Assembly: GCA_018710905.1 (NCBI GenBank)
Contig: DVIZ01000115.1
Location: 1 to 54,389, forward strand
Origin: Candidatus Scybalomonas excrementigallinarum
GTDB taxonomy: Bacteria; Bacillota; Clostridia; Lachnospirales; Lachnospiraceae
Length of the DNA stretch: 54,389 nt
Direction: 5' to 3'
Under the pieces are notes generated by a model that was given only the letters and a program-made list of their open reading frames with translations, searched no databases and had not been told where the DNA came from. The position numbers and the translations under genes are program-made. This document shows, piece by piece, positions 38,921 to 45,806 of the stretch. Within the stretch, counting starts at the first letter, position 1; each line of letters opens with the position of its first letter.

Positions 38921-39229
38921 TTAAACGAGTTGCGACACAATCAAATCAATGGCTTCTTGTGCTTTTTGTTCCGCCATATCTTTTAGAGACATTACCTCCT
39001 GTTCTGCCTCTTTTAAGGCGTTTTCTAGATAGACTGTTCCATCTTTTTCTCTCGCCTCTTCTGCTTGCATCTCTTTTTGACGAATTGCATTCTTAGCTGA
39101 TTCCACACGGGATTTGGCTTGCTCATTCGCCTGTTCGATACAAGTTTTTCCTTGGTCAGAAGCCTCTCGTATCATTTGTTCTGCTTTTGCCTCTGATTCT
39201 TTTATCGCTTCAATTGTTTCCTTCACCAT
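38921..39229 (-). CDS. V-type ATPase peripheral stalk subunit G/H
   Basis: The 102-residue, almost wholly coiled-coil protein is rich in Ala, Glu, Lys and Gln (begins MVKETIEAIKESEAKAEQMI). This is the expected form and place (first gene of the operon) for the GH subunit that pairs with E. GGAGGGTG precedes the ATG. Sequence similarity between members is low, so the call rests mainly on position, length and composition. Confidence 0.82.
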   Translation of the reverse strand: MVKETIEAIKESEAKAEQMIREASDQGKTCIEQANEQAKSRVESAKNAIRQKEMQAEEAREKDGTVYLENALKEAEQEVMSLKDMAEQKAQEAIDLIVSQLV

Positions 39230-39258
39230 ACTTTCACCCTCCTTTCTTCTTCATATCA

Positions 39259-39322
39259 ACGATGAAAAACACGTTTTACAAGTTTCCCATATTCATAGTC
39301 GACATCACCATCATGGATGGTG
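39259..39322 (+). repeat. Dispersed palindrome, copy 5, with second hairpin
   Basis: The core (39259-39298) starts ACGATGAAAAACACG and closes with AAGTTTCCCAT. It is followed by a perfect small hairpin CACCATC-ATG-GATGGTG (39306-39322). It lies in the leader of the V-ATPase operon on the opposite strand. Confidence 0.65.
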
Positions 39323-39505
39323 GTAGATTGCCTTCTATGAAAATCATATGTTCCTCATTGTTTCATGATATGAACAAAATCATTTCTCACAGAACCAAAA
39401 TTGTTCTTCTAGCTCCTTTCTAGTATCTCTCTTTCACAAAGAATCATACACAGAACCTGCTTTGTATCTTACATTATGCACAGTTATATTGTACATTTAT
39501 AAACC

Positions 39506-39534
39506 ATTATACATATTTTTCACAACTTTGTCTA
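39506..39534 (-). promoter_or_regulatory. Promoter of the V-ATPase operon
   Basis: On the minus strand: TAGACA (39529-39534), 17-nt spacer, TATAAT (39506-39511). It gives a leader of about 270 nt that contains repeat copy 5. The rest of the gap, 39541-39883, is AT-rich and shows nothing I can support. Confidence 0.5.
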
Positions 39535-39883
39535 CTAGCCGAATTTTTGAGTGATAATTTATATAATTATTTACCAATCACTGATTTCTATATTTCTCTT
39601 CTGATTCTCCCAAAAAATCTATTATATTTCTATAGGCTGTTCCCCAAAAATCCCCATCACATTCTATATAATCACGAATCAAAATGTATTTTTACCTATT
39701 TAAAGAGTATTTATCTATTTTTTACAAAACTATATTTTATAGAATTTTTGTGTATATTTTAATTTTTTGAACGAATTTCTTCCTATTAAAAAGGTGTTTT
39801 AAATTTGCATTATATTTATGGAAATATACCAAAGTGAGCATTCAAATCCCCAATAAGATTTTTCTCCTCAATCTTATAGCCAA

Positions 39884-40348
39884 CTACTTCTCTTCAAAGA
39901 TAGCATCTGCTATTTTTTCAATTAAACGATCGAGCTCTCTACAACAGTATTCATAATCAATTAAATCCTTTCCATAGGGATCTAAAACTTCGCCTTTTTC
40001 TCTTCCTAATTCTTTCACAGTATAAATATCACCAGAATAATCATATTCCTGCAATAAACTTTCTTTTTGCTCTTCTGTCATAGTTAAAATCAGATCACTT
40101 TTTTTCACATCTTCTTCTGTAAGGGGCTGTGTCAAATAATCTTCCTCTACGGGAAGATCATTATTTTTCATAACAAGCACCGCTTTTGGATTAATTGGCT
40201 CTGAGAATAAAACGATCGTTCCTCTTGAAGAAACTTCCACATCTTTAATTCCACGCTTCCATAACTCTTTCCTCATTAACACTTCTGCCATATATCCTCT
40301 GCAGGTATTGGTCGTTGACAGAAAAAGAATTTGATGATACTTACTCAT
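39884..40348 (-). CDS. YwlE-like low-molecular-weight phosphatase, catalytic Cys replaced by Ser
   Basis: 154-residue member of the low-molecular-weight protein-phosphatase family, next to Sua5 as ywlE is in Bacillus. The acid motif VLDPYGKD is intact, and the P-loop reads FLSTTNTCRGYMAE against the family FVCTGNTCRSPMAE. The nucleophilic Cys is therefore Ser (residue 11, codon TCA at 40316-40318). The Thr that gives arginine-phosphatase specificity (T15) and the P-loop Arg (R17) remain. It is probably catalytically dead or very weak; it could bind phospho-residues instead. The start at 40348 follows GAGGAG; the reading from 40363 has no site. Confidence 0.85.
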   Translation of the reverse strand: MSKYHQILFLSTTNTCRGYMAEVLMRKELWKRGIKDVEVSSRGTIVLFSEPINPKAVLVMKNNDLPVEEDYLTQPLTEEDVKKSDLILTMTEEQKESLLQEYDYSGDIYTVKELGREKGEVLDPYGKDLIDYEYCCRELDRLIEKIADAIFEEK

Positions 40349-40359
40349 TGTATTACTCC

Positions 40360-41421
40360 TCATACTTTTATAATTGAATACCCTGCTGCCTTTAATAGAC
40401 GGTTCATAATCGCTTGTCCAAAATCATCTTGCTCAAAGGCTTCTGAATAAATAAAATCAACACCTTCATCATCAAACTCACGAAGCACACTATAGAGTCC
40501 TACCGATATGCTGACCTCATCGTTTCTTGAACCAATAGATTTCACAATTCCTTCTCCATATTGGGAAGCCGTTTCATCGGTAGCAATAATGCCTACACGG
40601 TATCCTTCTTTTTGTTTTTCTTCTACAAGTTCGTGAATTTTTCCTACTACCTTTTCTATATTATCCCCAGAAACAATTGTTAAATCCCCTTTTGGTGCAT
40701 AATGTTTATATTTCATTCCTGGCGCTTTTGGTCGTACTCCATTCATCCCTTCCTTTGTTAAAATAGCAGGATCAATTTTCACTGTTTTTTTTACGACTTC
40801 TTCTAACATAGGCTTTGTAATATATCCTGGGCGTAAAATCATAGGATTTTCCCCTGTCATATCCACAATAGTAGATTCAATTCCAATTCCAACTTTTCCA
40901 CCATCCACTATCATATCAATCTTACCATCTAAATCCTGTATGACATGTTGTGCTGTTGTAGGGCTTGGTCGTCCTGATGTATTAGCACTTGGAGCCGCTA
41001 CTGCCACATTTGCAATACGGATCAATTCTCTTGCTACAGGGTGACTTGGCATACGAATAGCAACGGTATCAAGCCCTCCTGTTGTCCCATAAGGAACAAT
41101 ATCTGTTTTATTTAAAATGACTGTAAGTGGCCCAGGCCAAAAAGCATTCATAACTTTCATGGCATCCTCACTAATATTTTTTGCCAACTTAGAAATCATA
41201 TTCATATCCGCAATATGCAAAATTAAAGGATTATCACTTGGACGGCCTTTTGCAGAATAGATCTTAGCAGCTGCTTCACTATTAAGACCATCTGCTCCAA
41301 GACCATAGACAGTTTCTGTTGGAAATGCCACAAGTCCGCCTTCTTGCAATATTTTTGCTGCTTCCACTAATTTTTCTTTCTTGTGTTCTAATGATTCTAA
41401 TTTTATTATTTTTGTATTCAT
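40360..41421 (-). CDS. L-threonylcarbamoyladenylate synthase (Sua5/TsaC)
   Basis: Makes threonylcarbamoyl-AMP for the t6A37 modification of tRNAs that read ANN codons. The 353-residue protein has the YrdC domain (about 15-205) with the Sua5 loop SAKGRPSDNPLILHIAD and TETVYGLGADG, plus the C-terminal Sua5 domain (about 240-353), so it is the long Sua5 form rather than short TsaC. A TGATATAAT extended -10 lies upstream on the minus strand (41454-41459 region). The phosphatase gene begins 11 nt after its stop. Confidence 0.94.
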   Translation of the reverse strand: MNTKIIKLESLEHKKEKLVEAAKILQEGGLVAFPTETVYGLGADGLNSEAAAKIYSAKGRPSDNPLILHIADMNMISKLAKNISEDAMKVMNAFWPGPLTVILNKTDIVPYGTTGGLDTVAIRMPSHPVARELIRIANVAVAAPSANTSGRPSPTTAQHVIQDLDGKIDMIVDGGKVGIGIESTIVDMTGENPMILRPGYITKPMLEEVVKKTVKIDPAILTKEGMNGVRPKAPGMKYKHYAPKGDLTIVSGDNIEKVVGKIHELVEEKQKEGYRVGIIATDETASQYGEGIVKSIGSRNDEVSISVGLYSVLREFDDEGVDFIYSEAFEQDDFGQAIMNRLLKAAGYSIIKV

Positions 41422-41499
41422 ATTTCTTACCTCTTTTCAACCATAACTTTTATTATATCATACAATAATATGACAGGCGAATCTTTTTATTTTCCACAA

Positions 41500-41527
41500 G
41501 AATATTTCTAGAATTCAACCATATAAT
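41500..41527 (+). promoter_or_regulatory. Sigma-E-like (sporulation) promoter of cwlD
   Basis: GAATATT (41500-41506), 13-nt spacer, CATATAAT (41520-41527). This fits the mother-cell sigma-E pattern KMATATT-N13-15-CATACAAT with one change in the -10. It lies about 40 nt before cwlD, a gene known to be sigma-E dependent in Bacillus. Confidence 0.5.
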
Positions 41528-41567
41528 GAGTTAAAACATTTTTTATTCGATTTCTTATGGAGGATTT

Positions 41568-42272
41568 ATGCAAAACTACATCCGTACTCACAAGTTCATT
41601 TTCTTTTCTGTCCTTTTTCTACTCCTCCTAATCCCCTCTATGTATCATATATCCTCTCTCTTTTTAAAGGCCTCTACCCTTCCCGCCAAATATACCGTTG
41701 TCATCGATGCCGGCCATGGAGGATTTGATCCTGGAAAAGTGGGAATTGACGGTTCTCTTGAAAAAGACATTAATCTCTCCATCGCTCTAAAACTTCGACA
41801 ACTCCTTATACAAAATGATGTAAAAGTGATTATGACAAGAGAGACCGATATCGCCCTCTTTGAAGAAAGTGATACAAACAAGAAGAAAGCTGATATGAGA
41901 AATCGCCGAAATCAGATTGCGACATATCAACCGGATATCGCTGTTAGTATTCATCAAAATAGTTTCCCTTCTGAATCTCAAAAAGGGGCTCAAGTCTTTT
42001 ATTATGTTCGCTCAAAAGAAAGTGAACAACTTGCCAAATTATTGCAAGCCCAGTTGATTGAAACTCTAGATCCAAACAACCACAGAACATATAAGTCCAA
42101 TGATAGTTACTATTTATTAAAAGGAGCTACTTGCCCTATGGTCATCGTTGAATGTGGGTTTTTGAGCAATTTTGAAGAAGCTAGCAAACTAAATTCCGAT
42201 GAATACCAAAACCAAATTGCTTGGGCCATTCATCTTGGAATTTTAAAATATTTAAATACGTATTCCTCTTAA
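41568..42272 (+). CDS. cwlD: N-acetylmuramoyl-L-alanine amidase CwlD
   Basis: Amidase_3 enzyme that removes stem peptides during spore cortex formation, needed for muramic-delta-lactam. The 234-residue protein has an N-terminal membrane anchor (about 10-32) and the zinc and catalytic motifs VIDAGHGGFDPG, Glu in LEKDINLSIA, His in VSIHQNSFPS, and VIVECGFLSN with the catalytic Glu. GGAGG precedes the ATG. Amidase_3 has other members (LytC type), but length, single anchor and the sigma-E-like promoter favour CwlD. Confidence 0.9.
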   Translation: MQNYIRTHKFIFFSVLFLLLLIPSMYHISSLFLKASTLPAKYTVVIDAGHGGFDPGKVGIDGSLEKDINLSIALKLRQLLIQNDVKVIMTRETDIALFEESDTNKKKADMRNRRNQIATYQPDIAVSIHQNSFPSESQKGAQVFYYVRSKESEQLAKLLQAQLIETLDPNNHRTYKSNDSYYLLKGATCPMVIVECGFLSNFEEASKLNSDEYQNQIAWAIHLGILKYLNTYSS

Positions 42273-42410
42273 CGAAAAAACAAACTTGTGGCTACTTAAC
42301 TTATTATCTTTCCATGACGATCAAAATCACATGTTCGAACTTTTTATGTCCTCAGATAGTCACGATATATGAACATAAATATTCTCGTGATGCTGGTTGT
42401 CTTCATGAAA

Positions 42411-42455
42411 AAAAGAGAACAGGATCGATCAAACTTTCACATCCTGTTCTACTCT
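42411..42455. terminator. Bidirectional terminator after cwlD and the small minus-strand gene
   Basis: ACAGGAT and ATCCTGT arms with flanking AAAAGAG and CTCTTTT. The stem is interrupted by a 2-nt bulge. The minus strand ends in a longer T-run than the plus strand, so it suits a minus-strand transcript as well. Confidence 0.75.
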
Positions 42456-42495
42456 TTTGCCTCTGAGATCTATTATTGTAAATTTAATTAATTAG

Positions 42496-42599
42496 TTACT
42501 CTGCCTTTTGGTTTCTCATAGCTTTTTCAATCGTATCGTCTTGTGATATACAACCCACGATTACTACCCGACTTGTAACCCGAGCCCCCTTTTATACAT
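42496..42599 (-). other. Small minus-strand gene candidate with a reading-frame break
   Basis: It has a complete set of expression signals: promoter (42642-42670), ribosome site GGGGGAAGGAAA and ATG (42599). The bidirectional terminator at 42411-42455 lies downstream. The reading frame from the ATG ends after 11 codons (MYKRGLGLQVG). A -1 shift at a run of five G (42585-42589) would open a 34-residue product whose tail is VVIVGCISQDDTIEKAMRNQ, ending at 42496. A +1 shift gives a different 23-residue product. Possibilities are a frameshifted gene, programmed frameshifting, or a leader/small RNA. Identity not recognised. Confidence 0.4.
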
Positions 42600-42641
42600 T
42601 TTCCTTCCCCCTTTCCTTTTTGATTGGAAGCTCTTATAGTG

Positions 42642-42670
42642 AATATATCACTTTTTTACATTATTTTCAA
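42642..42670 (-). promoter_or_regulatory. Promoter of the small minus-strand gene
   Basis: On the minus strand: TTGAAA (42665-42670), 17-nt spacer, TATATT (42642-42647) preceded by TGA, an extended -10. It is divergent from the mecA promoter. Confidence 0.6.
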
Positions 42671-42719
42671 TATCTTTTTTAACTTTTTGTAAATTTATAG
42701 AAAGTTTATGTTTTAATGC

Positions 42720-42748
42720 TTTACAGTTTCATCAATACCGTATATACT
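42720..42748 (+). promoter_or_regulatory. Promoter of mecA
   Basis: TTTACA (42720-42725), 17-nt spacer, TATACT (42743-42748), about 68 nt before the mecA ATG. Confidence 0.6.
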
Positions 42749-42815
42749 GAATATATACTAGGTGTGGTGTAACTTATTATCACTTTAGTATAACAATGAA
42801 AAGGAAGTGAGCAAT

Positions 42816-43676
42816 ATGAAGTTTGAAAGAATTAACGAAAACCAAATTCGTTGTACTTTAAACGAGACTGACTTGGCAAACCGCGATCTGCAACTAGCCG
42901 AACTCGCTTATGGCACAGAAAAGGCAAAAGCACTTTTCCGTGATATGATGCAACAGGCTTCCTATGAACTAGGATTTGAAGCTGAAGATATTCCTTTAAT
43001 GATAGAAGCGATTCCTGTAAATAAGGACTGTTTAATATTGATTATTACGAAAGTAGAGGATCCAGATGAACTCGATACTCGTTTTTCACGATTCTCTAAA
43101 CCTATCGCCATTGATATGGACGAGGCCGATGAAGAAACGGAGGAAGAGGATTACCAAGAGGAGGACGAAGATGCTGACGATGGCGCAGATGATGAAGAGG
43201 ATTCTGTGACAGAAGAGCAAAAAGAACTTACAAAAGAGCAAGAAAAGAAGACAGAAACTCTCATTGATTTCTTAAAAGAACTCGATGCTGATTTAAGTGC
43301 TAGCTCTCGTCAAAAAACATTGAATGAAGACTCTGCTCATACAAAAAAAGAGACAAATAAATCCACTCGCATACAAGGAAATCCATATCGTATGTTTGTA
43401 TTTAAAAACTTGAATACCGTTATTCAGGCTTGTAAAGCACTGAATTATATTGATAAAATTCCAAGCAAACTTTATAAGAATCAAGATAATAATTCTTATT
43501 GCCTTATTGTTCAATATACAGATGCTATCAGCTCAGAACAATATATTAGACTTTCCTCTGTTTTAATTGACTTTGGAAAAGAAGAGCATAACACATATGC
43601 GGTTGATGCCTATCTAAAAGAACATTATTCTCTTTTTATTCCAAAGAATGCGATTGAAACACTTGCAAAATTATAA
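42816..43676 (+). CDS. mecA: Adaptor protein MecA
   Basis: Adaptor that delivers substrates to the ClpC ATPase for degradation by ClpCP; it controls competence and stress responses in Bacillus. The 286-residue protein has the N-terminal substrate-binding domain (1-95, begins MKFERINENQIRCTLNETDL), a very acidic linker (about 102-150, EETEEEDYQEEDEDADDG) and the C-terminal ClpC-binding domain (about 185-286, MFVFKNLNTVIQACKAL). The ATG at 42816 is 8-9 nt after AAGGA; an in-frame GTG at 42807 sits inside the site. The linker is unusually acidic and long for the family. Confidence 0.92.
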   Translation: MKFERINENQIRCTLNETDLANRDLQLAELAYGTEKAKALFRDMMQQASYELGFEAEDIPLMIEAIPVNKDCLILIITKVEDPDELDTRFSRFSKPIAIDMDEADEETEEEDYQEEDEDADDGADDEEDSVTEEQKELTKEQEKKTETLIDFLKELDADLSASSRQKTLNEDSAHTKKETNKSTRIQGNPYRMFVFKNLNTVIQACKALNYIDKIPSKLYKNQDNNSYCLIVQYTDAISSEQYIRLSSVLIDFGKEEHNTYAVDAYLKEHYSLFIPKNAIETLAKL

Positions 43677-43750
43677 GCGACTGATTCTAGTGACAGTTTT
43701 GTCGTTTTTATTACAACGAATAAAGAAAAATCATAGGTAACATGATATAA

Positions 43751-43789
43751 AAAAAGACTGAACAATATAAAATGTTGTTCAGTCTTTTT
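43751..43789 (+). terminator. Terminator after mecA
   Basis: Perfect 15-bp arms (43751-43765 with 43775-43789), with A- and T-runs at the ends. Bases 43677-43750 show nothing further. Confidence 0.9.
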
Positions 43790-43796
43790 TATAACT

Positions 43797-43830
43797 GATG
43801 AAAAGCATCCTATAGGAACTTTTCATAGAA
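43797..43830. repeat. Dispersed palindrome, copy 6 (short)
   Basis: Perfect 8-bp arms ATGAAAAG (43798-43805) and CTTTTCAT (43819-43826). It lacks the GTTCGTGG tail of other copies. It lies between the mecA terminator and the DUF1858 gene. Confidence 0.5.
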
Positions 43831-43861
43831 AACAAAAACCTATACTACAAACTTTTTATTA

Positions 43862-44071
43862 TTAGTTTGCTTTTGTTGCTAAATATTCATTTAATGTATC
43901 CACTAATTTATCAGCGTCCATTCCATGAACCATAGCTGCTTCTTCTAAAGATTCTCCTTGAGCAGATGGACAACCGATGCAGTGCATACCAGAAGCCATT
44001 AATACTGCTGCAAGATTTTCATCAATGCTGATGATTTCTGCAATAATCATATCTTTTGTGATCTGTGGCAT
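43862..44071 (-). CDS. DUF1858 domain protein
   Basis: 69-residue DUF1858 protein (begins [17 protein letters not shown]) with the family motif [18 protein letters not shown], where two Cys are set as CxxC. Such proteins are often found beside hybrid cluster or iron-sulfur proteins and are thought to be redox-active or metal-binding. Here it is convergent with mecA and close to the ferredoxin gene. A GGAGGAA site precedes the ATG. Function not proven. Confidence 0.9.
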   Translation of the reverse strand: MPQITKDMIIAEIISIDENLAAVLMASGMHCIGCPSAQGESLEEAAMVHGMDADKLVDTLNEYLATKAN

Positions 44072-44264
44072 GAAAAATTCCTCCTATCTATTTAATCTTT
44101 TTTCAGTATAATATATTCTTCCCAAGAATTCAAGAAGCATCCCAGAAGTTCTTCTTAAGATACAATTTCTTCCTTCTTTTTTTTGCCAATCGAAAAAATT
44201 TCTCATTAATTTATATTTTTCACTTCTGTACTAAATTTTGTTCAATTTCTACTCTATTTTGTAC

Positions 44265-44293
44265 TTGCTATAACAGAATAACTGTATTAAAAT
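44265..44293 (+). promoter_or_regulatory. Promoter of the ferredoxin gene
   Basis: TTGCTA (44265-44270), 17-nt spacer, TAAAAT (44288-44293). It yields a leader of about 150 nt that holds repeat copy 7 and a second hairpin. The stretch 44072-44264 shows nothing else. Confidence 0.55.
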
Positions 44294-44311
44294 AGAGGTA
44301 AGTCTATGGGA

Positions 44312-44389
44312 ATGATGAGAAGCTACTTTGCTAGCTTTTCACGTTGGCGAGCAGACGTCATATAAGATCATAAGTGCTCTTACATGACG
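44312..44389 (+). repeat. Dispersed palindrome, copy 7, with second hairpin
   Basis: The core has ATGAGAAGCTA and TAGCTTTTCACGTTGGCGAG (44312-44350). It is followed by a second stem (CGTCAT 44356-44361 with ATGACG 44384-44389, extended by TAAG/CTTA). Both lie inside the ferredoxin mRNA leader. Confidence 0.65.
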
Positions 44390-44452
44390 CATTGCTTTCG
44401 CATAGAACATAGATAGATAGAACAAAGTACAAGATTTAAGGAGGATACTACA

Positions 44453-44623
44453 ATGGCATATGTAATTTCTGACAGCTGTGTAATGTGTGGAGCTTGCGCT
44501 GGAGATTGTCCAGTTGGAGCAATTAGTGAAGGAGACGGACAGTACGTTATCGACGCTGATTCTTGCATCGATTGCGGAACTTGTGCTGGAACTTGCCCAA
44601 CAGGAGCAATCAGCGAAGCTTAA
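44453..44623 (+). CDS. 2[4Fe-4S] ferredoxin (clostridial type)
   Basis: 56-residue electron carrier. Each half has the motif CxxCxxCxxxCP: CVMCGACAGDCPVGAI and CIDCGTCAGTCPTGAI, so two [4Fe-4S] clusters are predicted. This is the classical clostridial ferredoxin used with pyruvate oxidoreductase and hydrogenase. The ATG is 8 nt after AAGGAGG. It is a single-gene unit with a strong terminator, and it is very likely highly expressed. Confidence 0.97.
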   Translation: MAYVISDSCVMCGACAGDCPVGAISEGDGQYVIDADSCIDCGTCAGTCPTGAISEA

Positions 44624-44646
44624 TTTTCACTATTTTAACAAAGCTG

Positions 44647-44681
44647 AAAAAGAAGATTGGATCCGATCCAATCTTCTTTTT
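44647..44681 (+). terminator. Terminator after the ferredoxin gene
   Basis: Near-perfect palindrome with arms 44647-44663 and 44665-44681, followed by more T. It may pair with an ATCCGAT loop. Confidence 0.9.
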
Positions 44682-44753
44682 TTGTCTTTTTCTATATGGA
44701 ATTTCCCTATCAAAATCCTTTTTCTAAATTCTTTATGTCGCTATGTAAACTCT

Positions 44754-44792
44754 CTATCCAAATTGGTTATCCAAATCCTTTATCCAAGTTCT
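44754..44792. repeat. Three tandem 13-nt repeats after the merR-type gene
   Basis: CTATCCAAATTGG (44754-44766), TTATCCAAATCCT (44767-44779) and TTATCCAAGTTCT (44780-44792) follow with exact 13-nt spacing. Weaker copies lie at 44708-44720 (CTATCAAAATCCT) and 44721-44733 (TTTTCTAAATTCT). The array ends exactly at the regulator's stop codon. Confidence 0.7.
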
Positions 44793-45482
44793 TTATTTTA
44801 AAAAGAATCTCTTTCTCTTCTTTTTCATTTTCTTTTTACTAGGTTCTAATGTGGCAGCTGCTTCCAATCTCGCCTGCTGTCGATTTCGAATGGTTTCATC
44901 TAACTTCTTAAATCTCTGCTCTTCTTGCTCTTCCTGCACTCGGAATTGGTAATCCATTTCCTTTAATACACGTTCTGTCACGTGATCGCTAATGGCTTGT
45001 CCTAAAATTTCATTGTTTGTCAACAGCGCATTGGCTATAATCTTATTCATAACCATTTGAAACTGATCCATTCTACCGTCTTCTACCGATTCTACGAGAT
45101 CTTTTGGCTCTACAATCGCAATCAATTCTTTATTTTTTTCTTGGACTTTTTTTGTATTCTTGCTTTTTTTGATCACAACTTCCTCCTCCTGTTCTGCCTT
45201 TTCATTCCACTCATCTTTCTTACCTAATATTTCCTTAATTCCATGTTCACTGCTGAAATCCAAATCTGTCATCATCAGTTTAATCGCCTTTAATTGGAAT
45301 CCATTTTGCTTTAACTCTTTTACACATTCTAGCACTCGAATATCTTGCTCAGAATAACATCGACGCCCCATATCGTCCCTTGAAATTTCCATCTTAAGCT
45401 CTTCTTCCCAGTATCTTAATACATGAGGTTCCACTTCTAATCTTTTTGATGCATCAGAAATCATATATCGTCTTTCTTTCAT
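44793..45482 (-). CDS. MerR-family transcriptional regulator
   Basis: The 229-residue protein has the MerR-type winged helix-turn-helix at the N-terminus (MISDASKRLEVEPHVLRYWEEELKM and GRRCYSEQDIRVL, about 7-75), then a Lys/Glu-rich linker and a coiled-coil C-terminus (about 130-220). The tail ends in a Lys-rich stretch. No Cys metal-sensing motif is present, so it is not a typical metal or redox MerR. The coiled coil may mediate dimerisation or bind another protein. GGAGGG precedes the ATG. Target unknown. Confidence 0.88.
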   Translation of the reverse strand: MKERRYMISDASKRLEVEPHVLRYWEEELKMEISRDDMGRRCYSEQDIRVLECVKELKQNGFQLKAIKLMMTDLDFSSEHGIKEILGKKDEWNEKAEQEEEVVIKKSKNTKKVQEKNKELIAIVEPKDLVESVEDGRMDQFQMVMNKIIANALLTNNEILGQAISDHVTERVLKEMDYQFRVQEEQEEQRFKKLDETIRNRQQARLEAAATLEPSKKKMKKKRKRFFLK

Positions 45483-45548
45483 ATGTTCTTCACCCTCCGT
45501 CTTAGTTTACATTCTTATATTCACGATTCTCTTTCTTCGCTATTTTTT

Positions 45549-45577
45549 ATTATAGTGGACATGCCCCTTCCTCTCAA
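45549..45577 (-). promoter_or_regulatory. Promoter of the MerR-type gene
   Basis: On the minus strand: TTGAGA (45572-45577), 17-nt spacer, TATAAT (45549-45554). Confidence 0.6.
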
Positions 45578-45611
45578 CGAATACCGTCTTCTAATTTCAG
45601 ACGAAATGGCA

Positions 45612-45650
45612 CAAAAAAACGGAGAAATCCTCTTTTTCGAACTTCTCCGT
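45612..45650 (-). terminator. Terminator of the gdpP-rplI-dnaB operon
   Basis: Arms ACGGAGAA (45619-45626) and TTCTCCGT (45643-45650), followed on the minus strand by seven T (45612-45618). It ends the replication/ribosome operon before the MerR promoter. Confidence 0.85.
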
Positions 45651-45692
45651 CTAATATTTGACAATTAATGCACTTAAGAATTCATACAAAAC

Positions 45693-45766
45693 CATGAGAA
45701 GCATGCTTTTCGAACTTCTCACGTTCGTGGCGTGGTCAAATAGAAATGCAATCATTTCTACTTGAC
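45693..45766 (+). repeat. Dispersed palindrome, copy 8, with second hairpin
   Basis: The core runs from ATGAGAAGCATG to CTTCTCACGTTCGTGG (45693-45731). The second hairpin has TAGAAATG (45741-45748) paired with CATTTCTA (45753-45760), extended outward by GTCAA/TTGAC. It lies in the 3' untranslated part of the dnaB operon. Confidence 0.72.
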
Positions 45767-45806
45767 TTATGCCTTGCCCACAAATAAAAATTTATCCTAA
45801 GCATTC

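Noticed and set aside
44487..44801. 104-codon plus-strand frame starting inside the ferredoxin gene
   Set aside because: Overlaps ferredoxin in another frame and runs through its terminator and the 13-nt repeats; the ferredoxin frame has all eight Cys.
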